A stretch of DNA of 64,000 nt from Polytrichum commune. Its lineage: Eukaryota > Streptophyta > Polytrichopsida > Polytrichales > Polytrichaceae. A model generated the notes under the pieces. The model ran no database searches, was not told the origin of the DNA, and saw nothing but the letters and a program-made list of their open reading frames with translations. The position numbers and the translations under genes are program-made. The DNA is taken from assembly GCA_950295325.1 (NCBI GenBank), contig OX485804.1, forward strand, positions 16,740,001-16,804,000. Direction: 5' to 3'. Of the stretch, positions 23,692 to 35,653 are shown piece after piece; the first letter of the stretch is position 1, and each line of letters starts with the position of its first letter.

Positions 23692-25916
23692 TTAGAAGGT
23701 GTCTTTCAAACTAGAACCAAAATCAGGCTTGTTTGCATTCTGCCCTGTCCGGGCTTCTGTCCATGCCTTAGCTATAGTTTTCTTCATTTCATCGTCCCCC
23801 TCATCATACATGTTCTGCAGAAGCACACAGATCCTCATCAGAATGAGAGAGATGCAAAAGCTGGAGCCAGGCTCAATTGCAGAGCCACATACGCTCTTGC
23901 ATAAATCAGTGACAGACATGACTCAAAAATATCCTGAAAGTGACGAATGTCAGTCCACTTCAAATATTATTGGCTGCATTACCTTCATCAATCCCATAAG
24001 GCTTGCCATTGGATCTCCGTCCTTCTCCATAGATGAAGGTGGTTTAATCTGCACAAACCAAAAAACTGCATGTTGAAGTCTTATTGGCATTTAAAGAAAA
24101 TGGGTCAAGTATGAATATCTGATATGTGAAGGAAACTCTAGGTTAACTCCCTCCTCTCCCTCTCTTGCACATATGATCTTATACAACATCCTTTATGCTG
24201 AAATAGGCTACATTCACATAAATCTGGATCAAAAAGACTAGAATATCATACCTTCTCCTCCCTCTTTACAAGATCTAACCAGTTGCGGGAATCAGCCTTC
24301 TTTAGGGAAAGAATGATCCTCTTTGGTTTTACAATAACTCTTGAGGCTGTTGGTACAATTTCCTTGGACAGCTTTTGGATGCAGAAGTGATAGCTTTTCC
24401 CATTTACATCATGAACCTTCAAGTCCAACGAAGCAGTCTGGAAATCTACCACAGCTTTTTCTTGTGACGCACCTTCCAATGGAATATAAATCTGCCACAG
24501 TAAAGGACACATCAGTCCAGCATAAGAACGCAGAAGTACTGGTGTAAATAATCCTTGAAGCACAGGTCACTCTATTCCAAAGAAAGTGGACTGTTATGGA
24601 GGCCAGATGACACAGAATTCATGGATCTCCAGTATTCCCACACTGTAACATCCCTGCCCAATTGACCGATCACATAAGCTATGACTACACAAGTTAAGGG
24701 TGTGCATCTATTTTGAACTTCAAAGCCATGACAAACTTGGAAGTTATCATGCACTGTGAAACTGGAACATGTGCATTATGATGACCGACAGATACTTTGT
24801 GTCAATGTTCAAAGCGCTTCTTGTAAATATTAAGACAAGTGAAGGACCTTTCATCACACACGACAATTAAGGAGATGGTTATGCATATATGTAGCAACCA
24901 CAAAGAATGTCAAGAAAGAAACCTCACCTTCACTTTATCAGTATCTTGATCCCAGCTGAAAGTTGAGAGGGTGTTGTAACGAATGGTGGGCGGAGCTATC
25001 TTTTTCTCTGGAGCTGCAACCTCCTTAATGGGTGCATCCAGGGCTTTTAATCTTGCAGTTTGCTCTTCTACTGCTGCATTAGTTGATTGCTGGACCTGGC
25101 CAACATCTCAGTTGTAAGTATCCAGTTCTAGGATTCATTTAACAATCCATTGCAATAATATAGAACCCACGAATTAAGTCACAGATCCACAACACCTCAA
25201 GATGTGCACAAGGTGTGCTATACTGATTTCGTACCACTTCAAACCAAAGGCCCCCTGGAGAGTTTGAAAGTACAACAACCAATAATGGAAACACAAAACA
25301 AAAGGTAAGGAACAGACTTCAAGGATTCCTTGAAAATTGAAGTGACAGTACAACACTGCAAGAAGTGCATCATATTCAGGTAAGGTGGTAGGCTCATGTG
25401 AGACTCATCAAGAACTTACTAACAACCTTCTTGATTTAGGGCATGATAAATCCGACATCAACTTGTCATTTAAAAAGCATAGAGTCAGGAATTATGCCTA
25501 CCCTTCTGATCACAAACACCATCAACTCTTCGCAGAATTTCCTATATACCATTATTCCATCCTCTCTTGAAAGTCACTTATAAATATATTAGTCTTAGCA
25601 GCTGTATCTCAATGGTGGGGGAGGTGGCGATACTATGCATGAATTGTTCTGTGAGAAACAAATATTAGATATTGAATTTACACCAAGGAGATTACTTAAG
25701 AACCCCATGACTGTCTTCGCTAACAAGGACCAATCTTCAACTGATGTACAGCTTAACTCGTGACAAACAGAACTAGTATGCATCAACAAAGAGGAAAAAG
25801 ATCACCTTTTCCAAGTTGGCAATCTCAGTAGAAAGGAGGTTCTGAACACGAGGCCGCTTCGCATCGTGAAGAAGGCGCCGAAGCTCCTCAAGGTCATCCG
25901 CCATGTTTGCTGCCAT
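23692..25916 (-). CDS. CacyBP/SIP-like protein with CS and SGS domains, five coding exons
   Basis: Homolog of calcyclin-binding protein/Siah-interacting protein, a cytosolic and nuclear adaptor that in animals links E3 ligase components and S100 proteins. The CS domain is an HSP90 co-chaperone fold. Coding exons on the minus strand are 25916-25806, 25095-24928, 24491-24252, 24048-23983 and 23814-23692. Every junction is GT-AG in phase 0, and they join to 235 aa, close to the usual 220-230. Residues 1-45 form the helical N-terminal dimerisation region (DDLEELRRLLHDAKRPRVQN). Residues 77-173 are the CS domain (SFSWDQ-type start, LKKAD..NWLDL end). The C-terminal 60 residues are an SGS-type tail with DPMASLMGLMK and MYDEGDDEMKKTIAKAW. 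An intron splits the 5' UTR (acceptor before 25932, donor after 26885). A TATA box and a heat-shock-element-like site lie upstream. Confidence 0.9.
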
Positions 25917-26884
25917 AGCACCTTCGCTAGCCCTAAAACATAGGAAACGTTTTTAATCATGCTCATTGTGCAAATGTCATTTTATTCAATGTGCAAAGAA
26001 CAAGTCTTTTTGGTCATTCTGCAAAATATAAATTGCTTTTGAACGCAATTTCAGAACCAAAAAGACATGTGTTCAAAAGAAATTTACACTTTATGCAAAA
26101 ATTGTGCTCAAACCGCAATATCACACATCTGGGAATCCCAAACATGGAATTCAGACTGCTCACTTAACGATTGATGTCCTTCCATACAGTACAGATAACA
26201 GAAATGGCATTCAGGCTCAATATTCTTAGTGGCAAGTGTCCCACTACAATAAGTTTCGCCTGAAAAGTGACTCACAAGTGATTCAATGACAAGAATGTTA
26301 ATTGAAGCCCATCACACTGATACATCATCCTGGTATGTATACAAAATGATCGAGAGCCCCGGAACGAATTTGAAGAAAAGCTGTTTCTGGCAAGGCAGAC
26401 TGTTAATCACGGCCTTGAGTTTCAAATTGGATAATTGCAAGCGTCTAATTACCCCTCGCGCATACGGTGGCAAGACGGAGAAACACATGACATTCGCAAT
26501 GCAAAATCCTGACTCATTTCACAAAACCACATACACAAAGGCTGACATTCATTCATTCCATCCTGCCCGCCTCTATCTTCCCACACGACTGCAATGGACA
26601 TTAAAAACTCAACAAGAACACCATGAAGACATGATCCCCATGCAATCCAGCACGAGAGCTTCAGCTCGATTGAAAAAACAGAAAAATAAAAACTACAAAA
26701 CAAAAAAAACAAAAAAAACATAGAGGCACATAGACACATAAAATAAAATCCAACAAGCCATCCAAAAGGCTTAACCCTAAGACTCCCACCATGCGACTGA
26801 GAAGAAAAAAAGAGTATCATGAATGCTCTATTGAGGTGTTTCTTGAAGTAGCTCAACTGACAACAGGGAGACGGAGATGCTTAC

Positions 26885-26990
26885 CTCGTTTCGTTCGTTG
26901 CGAAGCAATCAATGCGCGATCGAAAAGTAAAAGAGCGAAGATGCAACACAAGGTGCGAGGGAATTGGAAATGCAACGGAGACGATGGAAG
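26885..26990 (-). other. 5' UTR exon of the CacyBP-like gene (inferred)
   Basis: A consensus donor (GAG then GTAAGC on the minus strand) at 26885/26884 pairs with an acceptor TTTTAG before 25932, which leaves a short untranslated stretch ahead of the start ATG. The upstream limit is set only by the expected distance from the TATA box and is approximate. Confidence 0.55.
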
Positions 26991-27015
26991 TTTGGAAGAG
27001 AAAGAAGGCTCAGGG

Positions 27016-27021
27016 TTTATA
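27016..27021 (-). promoter_or_regulatory. TATA box of the CacyBP-like gene
   Basis: CTATAAACC on the minus strand lies about 30 bp upstream of the inferred first exon and 130 bp upstream of its donor, a normal position for a plant TATA box. Confidence 0.6.
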
Positions 27022-27061
27022 GAGGGGGCAGTGCTGGTTGCCGATCGAGGAACCAGGCTTC

Positions 27062-27069
27062 TTCTAGAA
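27062..27069. promoter_or_regulatory. Heat-shock-element-like site near the TATA box
   Basis: TTCTAGAA, two perfect inverted heat-shock-factor modules, with a weak third (CTC two bases on). It lies about 40 bp upstream of the TATA box. The position fits heat regulation of a CS-domain co-chaperone, but a single 8-bp core also arises by chance. Confidence 0.4.
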
Positions 27070-27094
27070 CCCTCCGATGCATTCCCACGCCCAA

Positions 27095-27371
27095 GGGCCG
27101 GTTCACACGGGTCCCAAGTCCTATAAGTTCCAAGTATGACATGGATGCCTACATGGCAACACTTTTTGGATGTGAGGCTTGGGACTTGTGTTGAGACAGG
27201 GTCCAGCAAAAGCTAGACCCAACTTTTAATACAAGTCCTACGAGTTTTTTTGCATAAATTAATCAAGATCCAACTTTAATAAATTTAAATCATATTTTGA
27301 TGTTTTCGAGAGGCTCAACAGTTGGGACTTGCTAACATGAGAGGGATTTGGGACCCCACGTGAACCGGCCC
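27095..27371. mobile_element. MITE, GGGCCGGTTCACACG family
   Basis: 277 bp. The left end is GGGCCGGTTCACACGGGTCC and the right end reads CCACGTGAACCGGCCC, its near complement. The flanks are CAA on the left and TAA on the right, a one-base mismatch to a Harbinger-type TAA duplication. The internal block CAAGTATGACATGGATG...CTACATGGC is shared with 35780-35840. It lies about 75 bp upstream of the CacyBP TATA box, so it forms part of that promoter region. No coding capacity. Confidence 0.8.
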
Positions 27372-27746
27372 TAAGTTAACATGCACTTTAGATGGGGGGG
27401 GGGAGTTCCAAGGGTGAGGGCCCAGCAAAAAGGAGCAATCTTATTGTCCAAGAGGTTTAAATTGGACCAAATGCCTTTAGGGCCTAAGCACATGATAAGC
27501 ACTGAGTCAGCATCTCTTGGCTAGGAATTGGCCTATGAATCATGTAATGGTCCAAAGCAAGAAATGAGGATCAAACGAGAGTTCATATTTTGGATATTCG
27601 ACTTGGAAGGTAAGGTTAGGTTCAAGGGTTCGATTTGCCTCAAATTGCTTCCTATGTTCTTGAACCGTGGGCCCCCATCTAAAGCGCCCCTAAGTAAGGA
27701 ATAGTACTTACCTTATCAATGGTATAGTAAATGTATAAACATTGAA

Positions 27747-28453
27747 GGGCCGTTTACACTACAAAGGTAGTTGTGGTTGTGGCAATGGTTAACCACAATC
27801 GTAAACAAACTACAATCTTTTTCATTCATATTTGTCTTGTGTGAATCCTTGTGATTGTAGTTGATGATGGGGTTGCTCTTGTAATTCGCAATTTATCAAT
27901 GGTTTAGGTTTTGGGCTCAAGAGGAAATTATAGTGATTATTATCCTCAATGGCCTTGGATTGTATTGTTAAAGTGGTTGTCTTCTCAACTTTCTCCCCAA
28001 ATTTTAGCATTGATCTTCTCTAGCAATGCCACATGAGCATGAACAACAACCTCAAGAGGGGTTCACCACGTGGAGTAAGGGAATTGAAGGGGTAAGGGAT
28101 GGTTGTGGGGGCGGTTAGCATTTTATCATGGGATAGAGGCATTGTGGAAATTGCCTTTGAGTGGTAGTAGGACCTAGGTAATGCATGTAAAAACTTATTG
28201 ATAAGGATTGGTGAAGCTCAATGAAAGATCAATGGAAGCTTGGTGAAATTTCCAATTTGATGTGAACAGAGCTAGCAAATCAAAATCATCACTTTTAAAA
28301 TGTCATTTTAGGATAGAGCCTCTCATGGCAAAACCATGCTCCCTTGTTTGATTCTTTCTTTTGAAGATAGAGCCAAAGAAAGTGAACCGCTACCACTATC
28401 ACTACTAATTATCACTACCACTAACCCCCCCTACTACCTAGTGTAAATGACCC
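27747..28453. mobile_element. MITE-like element, GGGCCGTTTACACTA ends
   Basis: About 707 bp. The left end is GGGCCGTTTACACTACAAAG and the right end is the complement of GGGTCATTTACACTAGGTAG. The flanks are GAA and TTG, so no clean TTA/TAA duplication remains. The interior has several TGTGGTTG and CACTAC-rich stretches and no transposase. Confidence 0.6.
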
Positions 28454-28939
28454 TTGAGTATAAAATGCATGCATGTTGTTCCTAAACAGACAATTACAAT
28501 TAGCCCATGTATCCTAGGATCTACTTAAACGTGCAATTAGTGTGGGATGATTAACAAATCCAAATCAAGATTGCAGTTGTTTTACTCATAACTTTTGGAG
28601 GTCATATGAACATGTTATTTACTAACTATGTTGATGATTTTTTTAAATCTTTATGAATGGTCATATATAGACCCTCCAACTTGAATTATGTTGACTATTG
28701 AATCTCAAATACTTAACAAAACTTTGAGTAAGTAGTCCAACTTTCTCTTCTAAAAATGTCATGGATCCACACCTGATTGTATATCACTTGAATATAGGTC
28801 TCCGATAAAGATAAGTACCTAGATTAGGTGTACTTACCTTAATTGTGTAATGCACATAGAAATCTTCTTATTTGATGTTGGCATTATAGTATTTTGAAGT
28901 CCAATTTGAAGTTTGATGCACATGCATTGTTCAATTGGT

Positions 28940-29440
28940 GACAGGAGAATGGATGACAAGTTGCGATAGCAACAAGACATCCATCTACTCAACTTGTTTA
29001 TGGAACACAATTGGCCTTCTTACAGACATCTTCTAAAAGTTATGGAAGAATTGTAATTTATGTATAGGGAAACAAATAAGAAGCCATGGAAATGTGCTCC
29101 ACTTGGATGGATGATTGAGTATGAACTAGATAAGCAATGAGGGGAGAGTGGATGACGAGCTAGTCTCACTTAAGTTAGTTATCGGACATAGTTGATCAAC
29201 TCATGGATAGAATCTACAAATTATGGATGATATCACACCTCCACGGATTCCAATAACCCTTTTGCTCTTGAATGAGCAATCCATTATGACTCGATCCCAA
29301 AAGAGAACAGAAGTAATGGACTACATTACCATTGAGAGGAGAGTGGATAACAAGCTGTGGGAGCAACAAGTTGTTTATTGTTCACAACCAAATTTCAACT
29401 CATGAACATAATTTGAGATTTACATATGACATCATGCCTC
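28940..29440 (+). repeat. Degenerate tandem repeat, period near 196-199 bp
   Basis: The phrase GAGAATGGATGACAAG at 28946 recurs as GAGAGTGGATGACGAG at 29145 and GAGAGTGGATAACAAG at 29339. The phrase ATGATATCACACCTCCACGG at 29225 recurs as ATGACATCATGCCTCCATGG near 29424. Three diverged units. Confidence 0.55.
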
Positions 29441-29706
29441 CATGGATGAACTTTTGTGACGGGTTCCCATAAACCTTATGCTCTTAGGTAAGCGATTGGT
29501 TATGAAGCCAATTCCCTCATTCATCAAGAGTGCATGTATTGGTCGTTACATTTATATATTCTTTGTCATGACAAAATAATCTTGGATTCTAAAGTTCAAT
29601 ATCTTCAAATATGACGAGGTGTCTCCTTCTCAATTATTTTAGATCCCTCAATCTTTGTGTAAAGGTGTCATCTCACTCAAGCTTGCCCACCAAATCCTAG
29701 TGAAAA

Positions 29707-29750
29707 TCACTAGAATCTGGTGGGCGAGTGGCCTACATGTTAACTGACCC
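29707..29750. mobile_element. Solo right end of the GTTTCCATGTAGGCC MITE family
   Basis: Matches the right termini at 7933 and 34674 (ACTAGAATCTGGTGGGCGAG, then TGGCCTACATG) and is followed by TTA. The left partner was not found nearby, so the copy is truncated or rearranged. Confidence 0.55.
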
Positions 29751-30470
29751 TTAGCATGATAATGTCACCGTGACGCAATGCATCCCCCTAAGTTTGTGCA
29801 TAGACTTTCATTAGTCTCATGAAAACTTCTCTCTATCTCATGCACTGTATATGGAGGTTTTATTAGGTACAAAGTCCATTGGCATTTTCATTTGTTTGAT
29901 AAAGGATACGAAGCGCACATAAACATGTGGACCTTATTCCAAAGTAACCTTTTAGAACAAACGCCTACAATTTGAGCCATAATTTACGGCGCTAAACACT
30001 ACCTCTCCATTTGCTTAAACCCATGTATCTCTATATAGCCTTTCGTGCCATTGGAGATCTTCCCTCCATAATGCATACCGAAAACACACCGTGTCCAATC
30101 ATAAACACAATGATTTAATCACAATGGCCTAGCCAATCCCTCAAGATGAAGTTGTTTACGGTCCCCCATGGGGCATTGAAGTAAAACCTTGTATAGTGTA
30201 TGGATGATTGGTGAGAGAGAATTGTTGCATCTGAGTGTACTATCCTACTTGGGTGGCTTTGATGGGAATTATATCAATTCATGAATATCAAAATGTGAAA
30301 AGCATTTAAAGTTGTTTAACAAGGCTTTATAATAAAATATGGATTTAAAGTTTGTAATTTTTTATTTTTGAAAATAATTTGAATATTCAATTCTTGGATT
30401 TGAAACCGTCCAGGTAGGACAGTGCTTCTCACCCATTCACATAATATATATATGCACCACTTATATATTT

Positions 30471-31350
30471 GTGTTTAGACTCACTCAAGATGTATCTTGT
30501 TGCATTGATTTGAGGCCATTGAAGCGAATCCCAATGGCAAATAGAAGGAGGACTTCAATGGTGCCGCCAATGTGGATAATGGTTCATTCTCAAGTTGGTC
30601 TAAGTCTATATGTGAACTTTATCCAGGCATTAAGAGATCTAGAGAATGCCCGGAGACTATTATTGCCTTCTTTCAAAGATGAACACCTTGAACATGCGTG
30701 GACAAAGCCAACCAATGTGTAGTAAATCAATTGGATGAATGACAAATACACTCGCATGCGGTAATTCCCTCTTGCATTCCACCAACTTGAAGTTTTTTGC
30801 ACTAATGTAGTGGGATCTTTAATCCAACACCCACTCCTTGAAGCTTGCCACATGTCATTGCTATATTGATCGAGACCACACAAATCCCACGTGGCAACTA
30901 CATTCCGGCACTACTTACTAAAAATGAAAACAGAGAGGCCTCTACAATAATTGAATCACCCTGGATTGCAATGAAATGTCTGGCCTTCCCTTGGCAAACT
31001 ACCTATTCTATGTATACCAAATTTTTGAGAAGGAATATTATTGACTTGGGCCTAGTATTCAAGGCAAGATGACTTATTATTTCTACTTATTATTCGTTCA
31101 TCAGAATTGGCCGAACTTAAGTTAGCCCACAAAGGTGGGAACAGGGAAGAACCCAGGAACCCTTCAAACCCTAATGTCACGCACTCCACTAATAAGCTTA
31201 CTCTTCGCACTCTTTGAGACTTCGAAGCCTTCGCGACGCTTTCGCACATACACAACCACATCGCAAACTATCACGGCACCGCGAAAGCACTCGTGCACTC
31301 AAGTAATTCGCATGCGGAGATCAATAATTTCAAGCAGGCGACATGCACAG
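30471..31350. other. Spacer and upstream region of the first RER1 gene
   Basis: No recognised gene. The last few hundred bases become richer in GC towards the RER1 5' UTR and should contain its promoter. No clear TATA box was seen. Confidence 0.35.
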
Positions 31351-31425
31351 ATGCCGCTGAGGGACAGGATCGGGAGCCCTAGGGTTTCGGGCCGGGGGTT
31401 GTTGTTGAAGATCGAGGAAGCTTAG
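31351..31425 (+). other. uORF in the 5' leader of the first RER1 gene
   Basis: A 24-codon frame beginning ATG CCG CTG AGG GAC ends 90 nt before the RER1 start. The second RER1 gene has a uORF at the matching place beginning ATG CCG GTG AGG GAA. The beginnings are clearly related and the rest diverges in sequence and length. Whether it is transcribed and translated is unproven. Confidence 0.4.
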
Positions 31426-31475
31426 AGAGGGAGAGAGAGAGAGAGAGAGAGAGTGGTGGCAGAGAGAGAGAGAGA
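31426..31475. repeat. (GA)n tract in the RER1 5' leader
   Basis: A nearly continuous GA run interrupted by TGGTGGC. The second RER1 gene also has a shorter GA-rich tract in its leader (about 37156-37179). Such tracts can bind BPC/GAGA-type factors in plants, but that is inference here. Confidence 0.8.
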
Positions 31476-31515
31476 AGGGGGGAGAAGAAACGAGAGGTTT
31501 GAGTGAGTAGTAGGG

Positions 31516-33203
31516 ATGGATGGTATGTATGGTGAAGATGGGGGAGGAGCCGGTTCGAATCCGGTTGCCAAATGGAAAGACCAGATGGCTCGCAGGTTTC
31601 AGTACTACTTGGATAAGTCGACACCACATGCGGGGATGCGGTGGATAGGGTCATTCGTGGTGGCGTTAATCTACTGCTTGCGGGCGTATTATGTGAAGGG
31701 GTTCTACATTGTGACATACGGGCTGGGCATCTACCTGCTGAACCTGCTGATAGGTTTCTTGTCGCCTCAAGTTGACCCGGAGAGCGAGGGTCCTGCCTTG
31801 CCAACCAAGGGAAGCGATGAGTTCAAGCCTTTCATTCGCAGGCTGCCGGAATTCAAATTCTGGTGCGTGGGATGCATGTGCATGTCATCTTTAACCACAT
31901 AGGAATTTTATGGTTTAGGATTTCCAACCCCATCCCTGTCTGTTCTGGAGAATGTTATGTCGTTGTCGTCGCTTCCTTCCTACTCTTGTAGGTTTTACAG
32001 GTGGTTGAGTGGTGTGAGGGTTATGACCATGTGAGGGTTACATTTGACCAAATGGCAATTGGGGATTTTCTTTGAGAGATTCGGCAACGACCGTAAAGGA
32101 TGCTCTGGAGCTACCTGGGAACTGGTCTGAGGATAGATTCGTCCTATGTGGGTAGGAGAATGGCAATTGGCATGGCATAGCGCAAACTAAGAGATGGAGA
32201 ATGTTAGTGACATTTACCTGGATTTGACCACATCTTCTCTCCCGATCCTTGCTCTTGGGTAGAGGCTACAAGTATTACAAGTTCACGAGCTCGACTGTTC
32301 TATGGACTAGCTCTTCATGTGATGAAGATGTGCTCAACATGTCCGAAAGAATATTTGTGTCCTCAAGTTGAATACTGAGCACTGTTCTTGGCCTGATACA
32401 GTCAAAGCAGCCCTGTGTCTCTACTTTGACTGGCCTATCAATATTTCTCCCGTTTGAAGTCGTTTTTGTTTGTCTCTCTACATTTGTTTGTAAGTTTATG
32501 GGTCTCTCTGCTCTCGGTGGCATCAACAAGTGAAAATGTGAATGACTCAGGTAACTCTTCGTGCTGTGCAGGTATGCATTTACAAAAGCGTTGGTCGTGG
32601 CCTTCATATTGACATTCTTCAGTATATTTGACGTGCCAGTGTTTTGGCCAATTCTTCTGCTATACTGGGTTGTTCTATTTGTCCTGACAATGAAGCGCCA
32701 GATTCGGCACATGATCAAATACCGATACATTCCCTTCTCTTTGGGCAAGCAGGTATGCCATTTTCTATTTACCAGGTCAAGCAAAGATTTTCAAGCGTCT
32801 GAGCAATTTTCTCAATATCAATTGATGTGTAGCTCGAGTTGGTTTATGGAGTATGAGTGAAAGGATCATGTGAGCATACTTGTCATAGGTTCTGCCGCCA
32901 ACCAACCGGCTGTGTTTTTCCGATTGCCCATTTTGCACCTATTATAATAGTTCTGTACAATGTAATTTCTGGCAGCTGAGAAAATGGATAGGGTAGAACA
33001 GTCTAAAGGCCATAATATATTATCCTCTTCGGATCCAGTTAATCTCGTAATTGAGATATTTTTCATTATTAGTCAGAGAAGTGGAAGTCCCTTGTTCATT
33101 ATTGATGTCTGGTATAGAAATTGATCAATATTTCTGAATGCAGCGGTACACCGGGAAGAAGGCGGGGGATAAATCAGATAAGGCAAGCACTTCCAAGGAT
33201 TAG
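31516..33203 (+). CDS. RER1: RER1 retrieval receptor, first tandem copy, three exons
   Basis: RER1 proteins are four-span membrane proteins of the early Golgi that return escaped ER membrane proteins by COPI vesicles. Exons are 31516-31862, 32572-32752 and 33144-33203, with donors GTGCGT and GTATGC and acceptors GCAG. They join to 588 nt, 195 aa, the family length. The PVAKWKDQM and [10 protein letters not shown] segments precede TM1 and TM2 (about residues 43-81). The hallmark [20 protein letters not shown] links to TM3 and TM4 (about 119-158), and the cytosolic tail is basic ([20 protein letters not shown]). The paralog 5.7 kb downstream has the same intron positions and phases and differs at roughly twenty residues, mainly at the two ends. 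Confidence 0.95.
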
Positions 33204-34372
33204 TTTTTGCTCTGGTTTCCAAGGTAGAAATATGAATTTACTTAGTTCCTGAAACCCCCTAATGGGCGCCTGTCAGAAGGCTGCTGAGCTGCCAAACTCA
33301 GGTTTGAGGTTTAGGAGGCAATTTGTGTGGGTAAAGGTTCTTTTGGTGCTCACTTTTAGGAACCATTTTAAAGCTTTGTGGATAGTTCAGTGTGACTGTC
33401 AGTCAGTAGCTTATTCTGCACAGTGCTGAGGATTGCTTGGCAGCATCTTATGAGACCCATGATATTGGTTAATTTGACATTATTCTTTGGCATCCTCTGT
33501 GGAGAAAGTGGATGCAAGCTTACTGTCTCTATGTAAGTATTTTGGTATGAAATGCATGATGCTAGGGGGGTTTTCACTCTGTGGGTCACTGCTACTCATC
33601 TTCTATGCAGAGCAACTTGGATGCTAATTTCAGCTTTAGGATTGTGAATATATTTAAATTGGATGGCTTTCGTCAAGAGACAACATTTGGCCGCACATGA
33701 GTATAGGTGATTCAGATGCCAATCACTCTACTTTTTGTGTACACAGATAAGGCATTTCTTGTCCTTATATTTATTTGCCACCACATGCTGTGTTTGCTTT
33801 CAAATGCTTTCCCCCCTTGCAACCTTTCACGTCACTTGTAACCCTCTCACATCCAAGGCAGCCATTCACATGAATTGGAAAGCACTGATGAGTAAGAACT
33901 CAATTGATAAACACTATTGACTTTTCACCCTTTATGTTCTTTATAACCTTCTGAATCAATCAATGGCTACCAAATATGCTTTGTGTCTTCTGCCAATTCT
34001 GTAAAGAATTAGTGTGACTGTAAATATGTCATTCCATGGCATCTGGACCCTATAGGCCAGGTCTGAGGGATGGTTCACGAAAATAGGTTGCCTCAGTGAA
34101 CTTCAACTAGGCATATGGACTACCCTCAAGAATATTAGTAAGCATATACCTATCTGTTTGGTGAACTGCAGTTCTGACATAGTCCTTTGAGGCATTCGGG
34201 GTCCAGGTTACTTCTTTGCATCTGAAGTCAACACATGTGGAAAGAGGACTTAGGGAAGGTAAGCATGCCTAATTTGGTTACTTATCTTAATTGGACACCT
34301 CTATTTGAGTGATATATGGTTAGGTGTAGAAGGAAGAAGGCACCAAAACAATGCGTGATTTAGAGAGACTAA
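33204..34372. other. 3' flank of the first RER1 gene
   Basis: The first 160 bases or so match the same region after the second RER1 stop (shared GGTTTCCAAGGTAGAAATAT and GCTGAGCTGCCAAACTCAGG), so the duplication includes the 3' UTR. No other gene is seen. Confidence 0.6.
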
Positions 34373-34674
34373 GGGTGAGTTTCCATGTAGGCCGCTTGTC
34401 CACTAGATTCTAGAAAATAGGGGGCGGAGGTGTTTGCAAGCCACCATTCAACTAGATTTTGGTGGTCTGCTAGAATGTGGAGGGCTGTGGACATGGGCCA
34501 CTAGACTTTCATGTGTCCTCTAAAGAATCTTTAACCTACAAGTACTAGTCACTGATGGTTTTGACGATTGGTTTTAAAAGGTGGAGGAGGTTAGTAGGTG
34601 GGCCCGGATTTGGGTGGGTTTGTCCTCATACACACTAGAATCTGGTGGTTAGTGGCCTACATGGAAACTCACCT
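34373..34674. mobile_element. MITE, GGGTG-GTTTCCATGTAGGCC family, copy 2
   Basis: 302 bp flanked by TAA on both sides (34370-34372 and 34675-34677). The ends start GGGTGAGTTTCCATGTAGGC and AGGTGAGTTTCCATGTAGGC. This is the best preserved of three copies in the window (7674-7933 and the solo end at 29750). The 3-bp TAA duplication is the PIF/Harbinger signature. No coding capacity. Confidence 0.85.
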
Positions 34675-35653
34675 TAAGGTACATGTTGTAGTACCTTTAC
34701 CAATTTGGCACTATTGAGCTATTTTAGAAAACCTCCTTTTGGATTTTTTAATCTCAAAAATCCATATGGAAAAAATAAGTTTCCTTTAAATCTAGGATGG
34801 TGAGTCTTAAAAAGGAAATCTATAATAAGTATTTGCCTTAAATTAGCCAAAATGGTAAAGGCACTATGGCATATCTTATTTGGTTACTTTTCCTAATAGG
34901 ACACCTATATTTAAGTGGCATGTGATTTGGTGTGACTTCAAGAACAAATACCGAAAATACATATGCCCAAAATATGGTAACAAATCTAGGCTTAGTAGTC
35001 AACATCATTTGGGGGACCTTTATGACCGTTTGATGAGCACGAGAATCTTCACTTTGATAATAAATAAGATACTCATGTAAGCTTCAAAATTTATGAGGAA
35101 AGTTGCTATGGATTCAATGTGGATTTACTAAGCATCTTGTATTAATTACGTGCTTTATATCCTAAGAGAAGTGGACTACTTGGAGAAGTAAGCATCTACC
35201 TTACACTACATGCTCAAAATGTGTCAACTATTCTAGGTGCAACGATCAATGCATGTATATGGTAGGCATATGATCATCAAAGAAGACCAAAAAATTACTT
35301 TAAAATTAGATGATATATTCATGCCAACATGGAAAAATAAGAAGAAAATGGTTATGGCCTTGATTTGAACTTTCCAATCATCTTGTAAGGTAGATGAGGC
35401 TAATGTGGACACCTCCAGCTCTATGGAATCGTTTACTTGATAGATTCGAGCATTAGAAGCTTGAGCTTGTTAGCAATTGTGAATCACGACTAAAGAATTT
35501 GGAATCGTTGAAATCGGGAGTTGAGGAAGGTTGTATACATATAGTTTGCTCCATAAGGCGGGAAGGAGAACAGTTGCAAGATGTGGAAGCATGGAGGGAG
35601 CAAGGGGTTGGTCATAGGGTGTGGAAGCAACACTCTTCCTCCTCAGACGCTTA
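34675..35653. other. Intergenic spacer between MITEs
   Basis: AT-rich, no gene or clear terminal repeat recognised. Confidence 0.35.

Larger units (their letters stand above)
28454..30470. other. Repeat-bearing spacer, no gene recognised
   Basis: Contains a diverged tandem repeat (28940-29440) and one solo MITE terminus (29710-29750). Short open frames throughout show no known domain. Confidence 0.35.

Noticed and set aside
32275-32784. 169-codon minus-strand frame opposite RER1A exon 2
   Set aside because: It is antisense to a conserved exon and has no domain of its own. The same shadow appears opposite RER1B.
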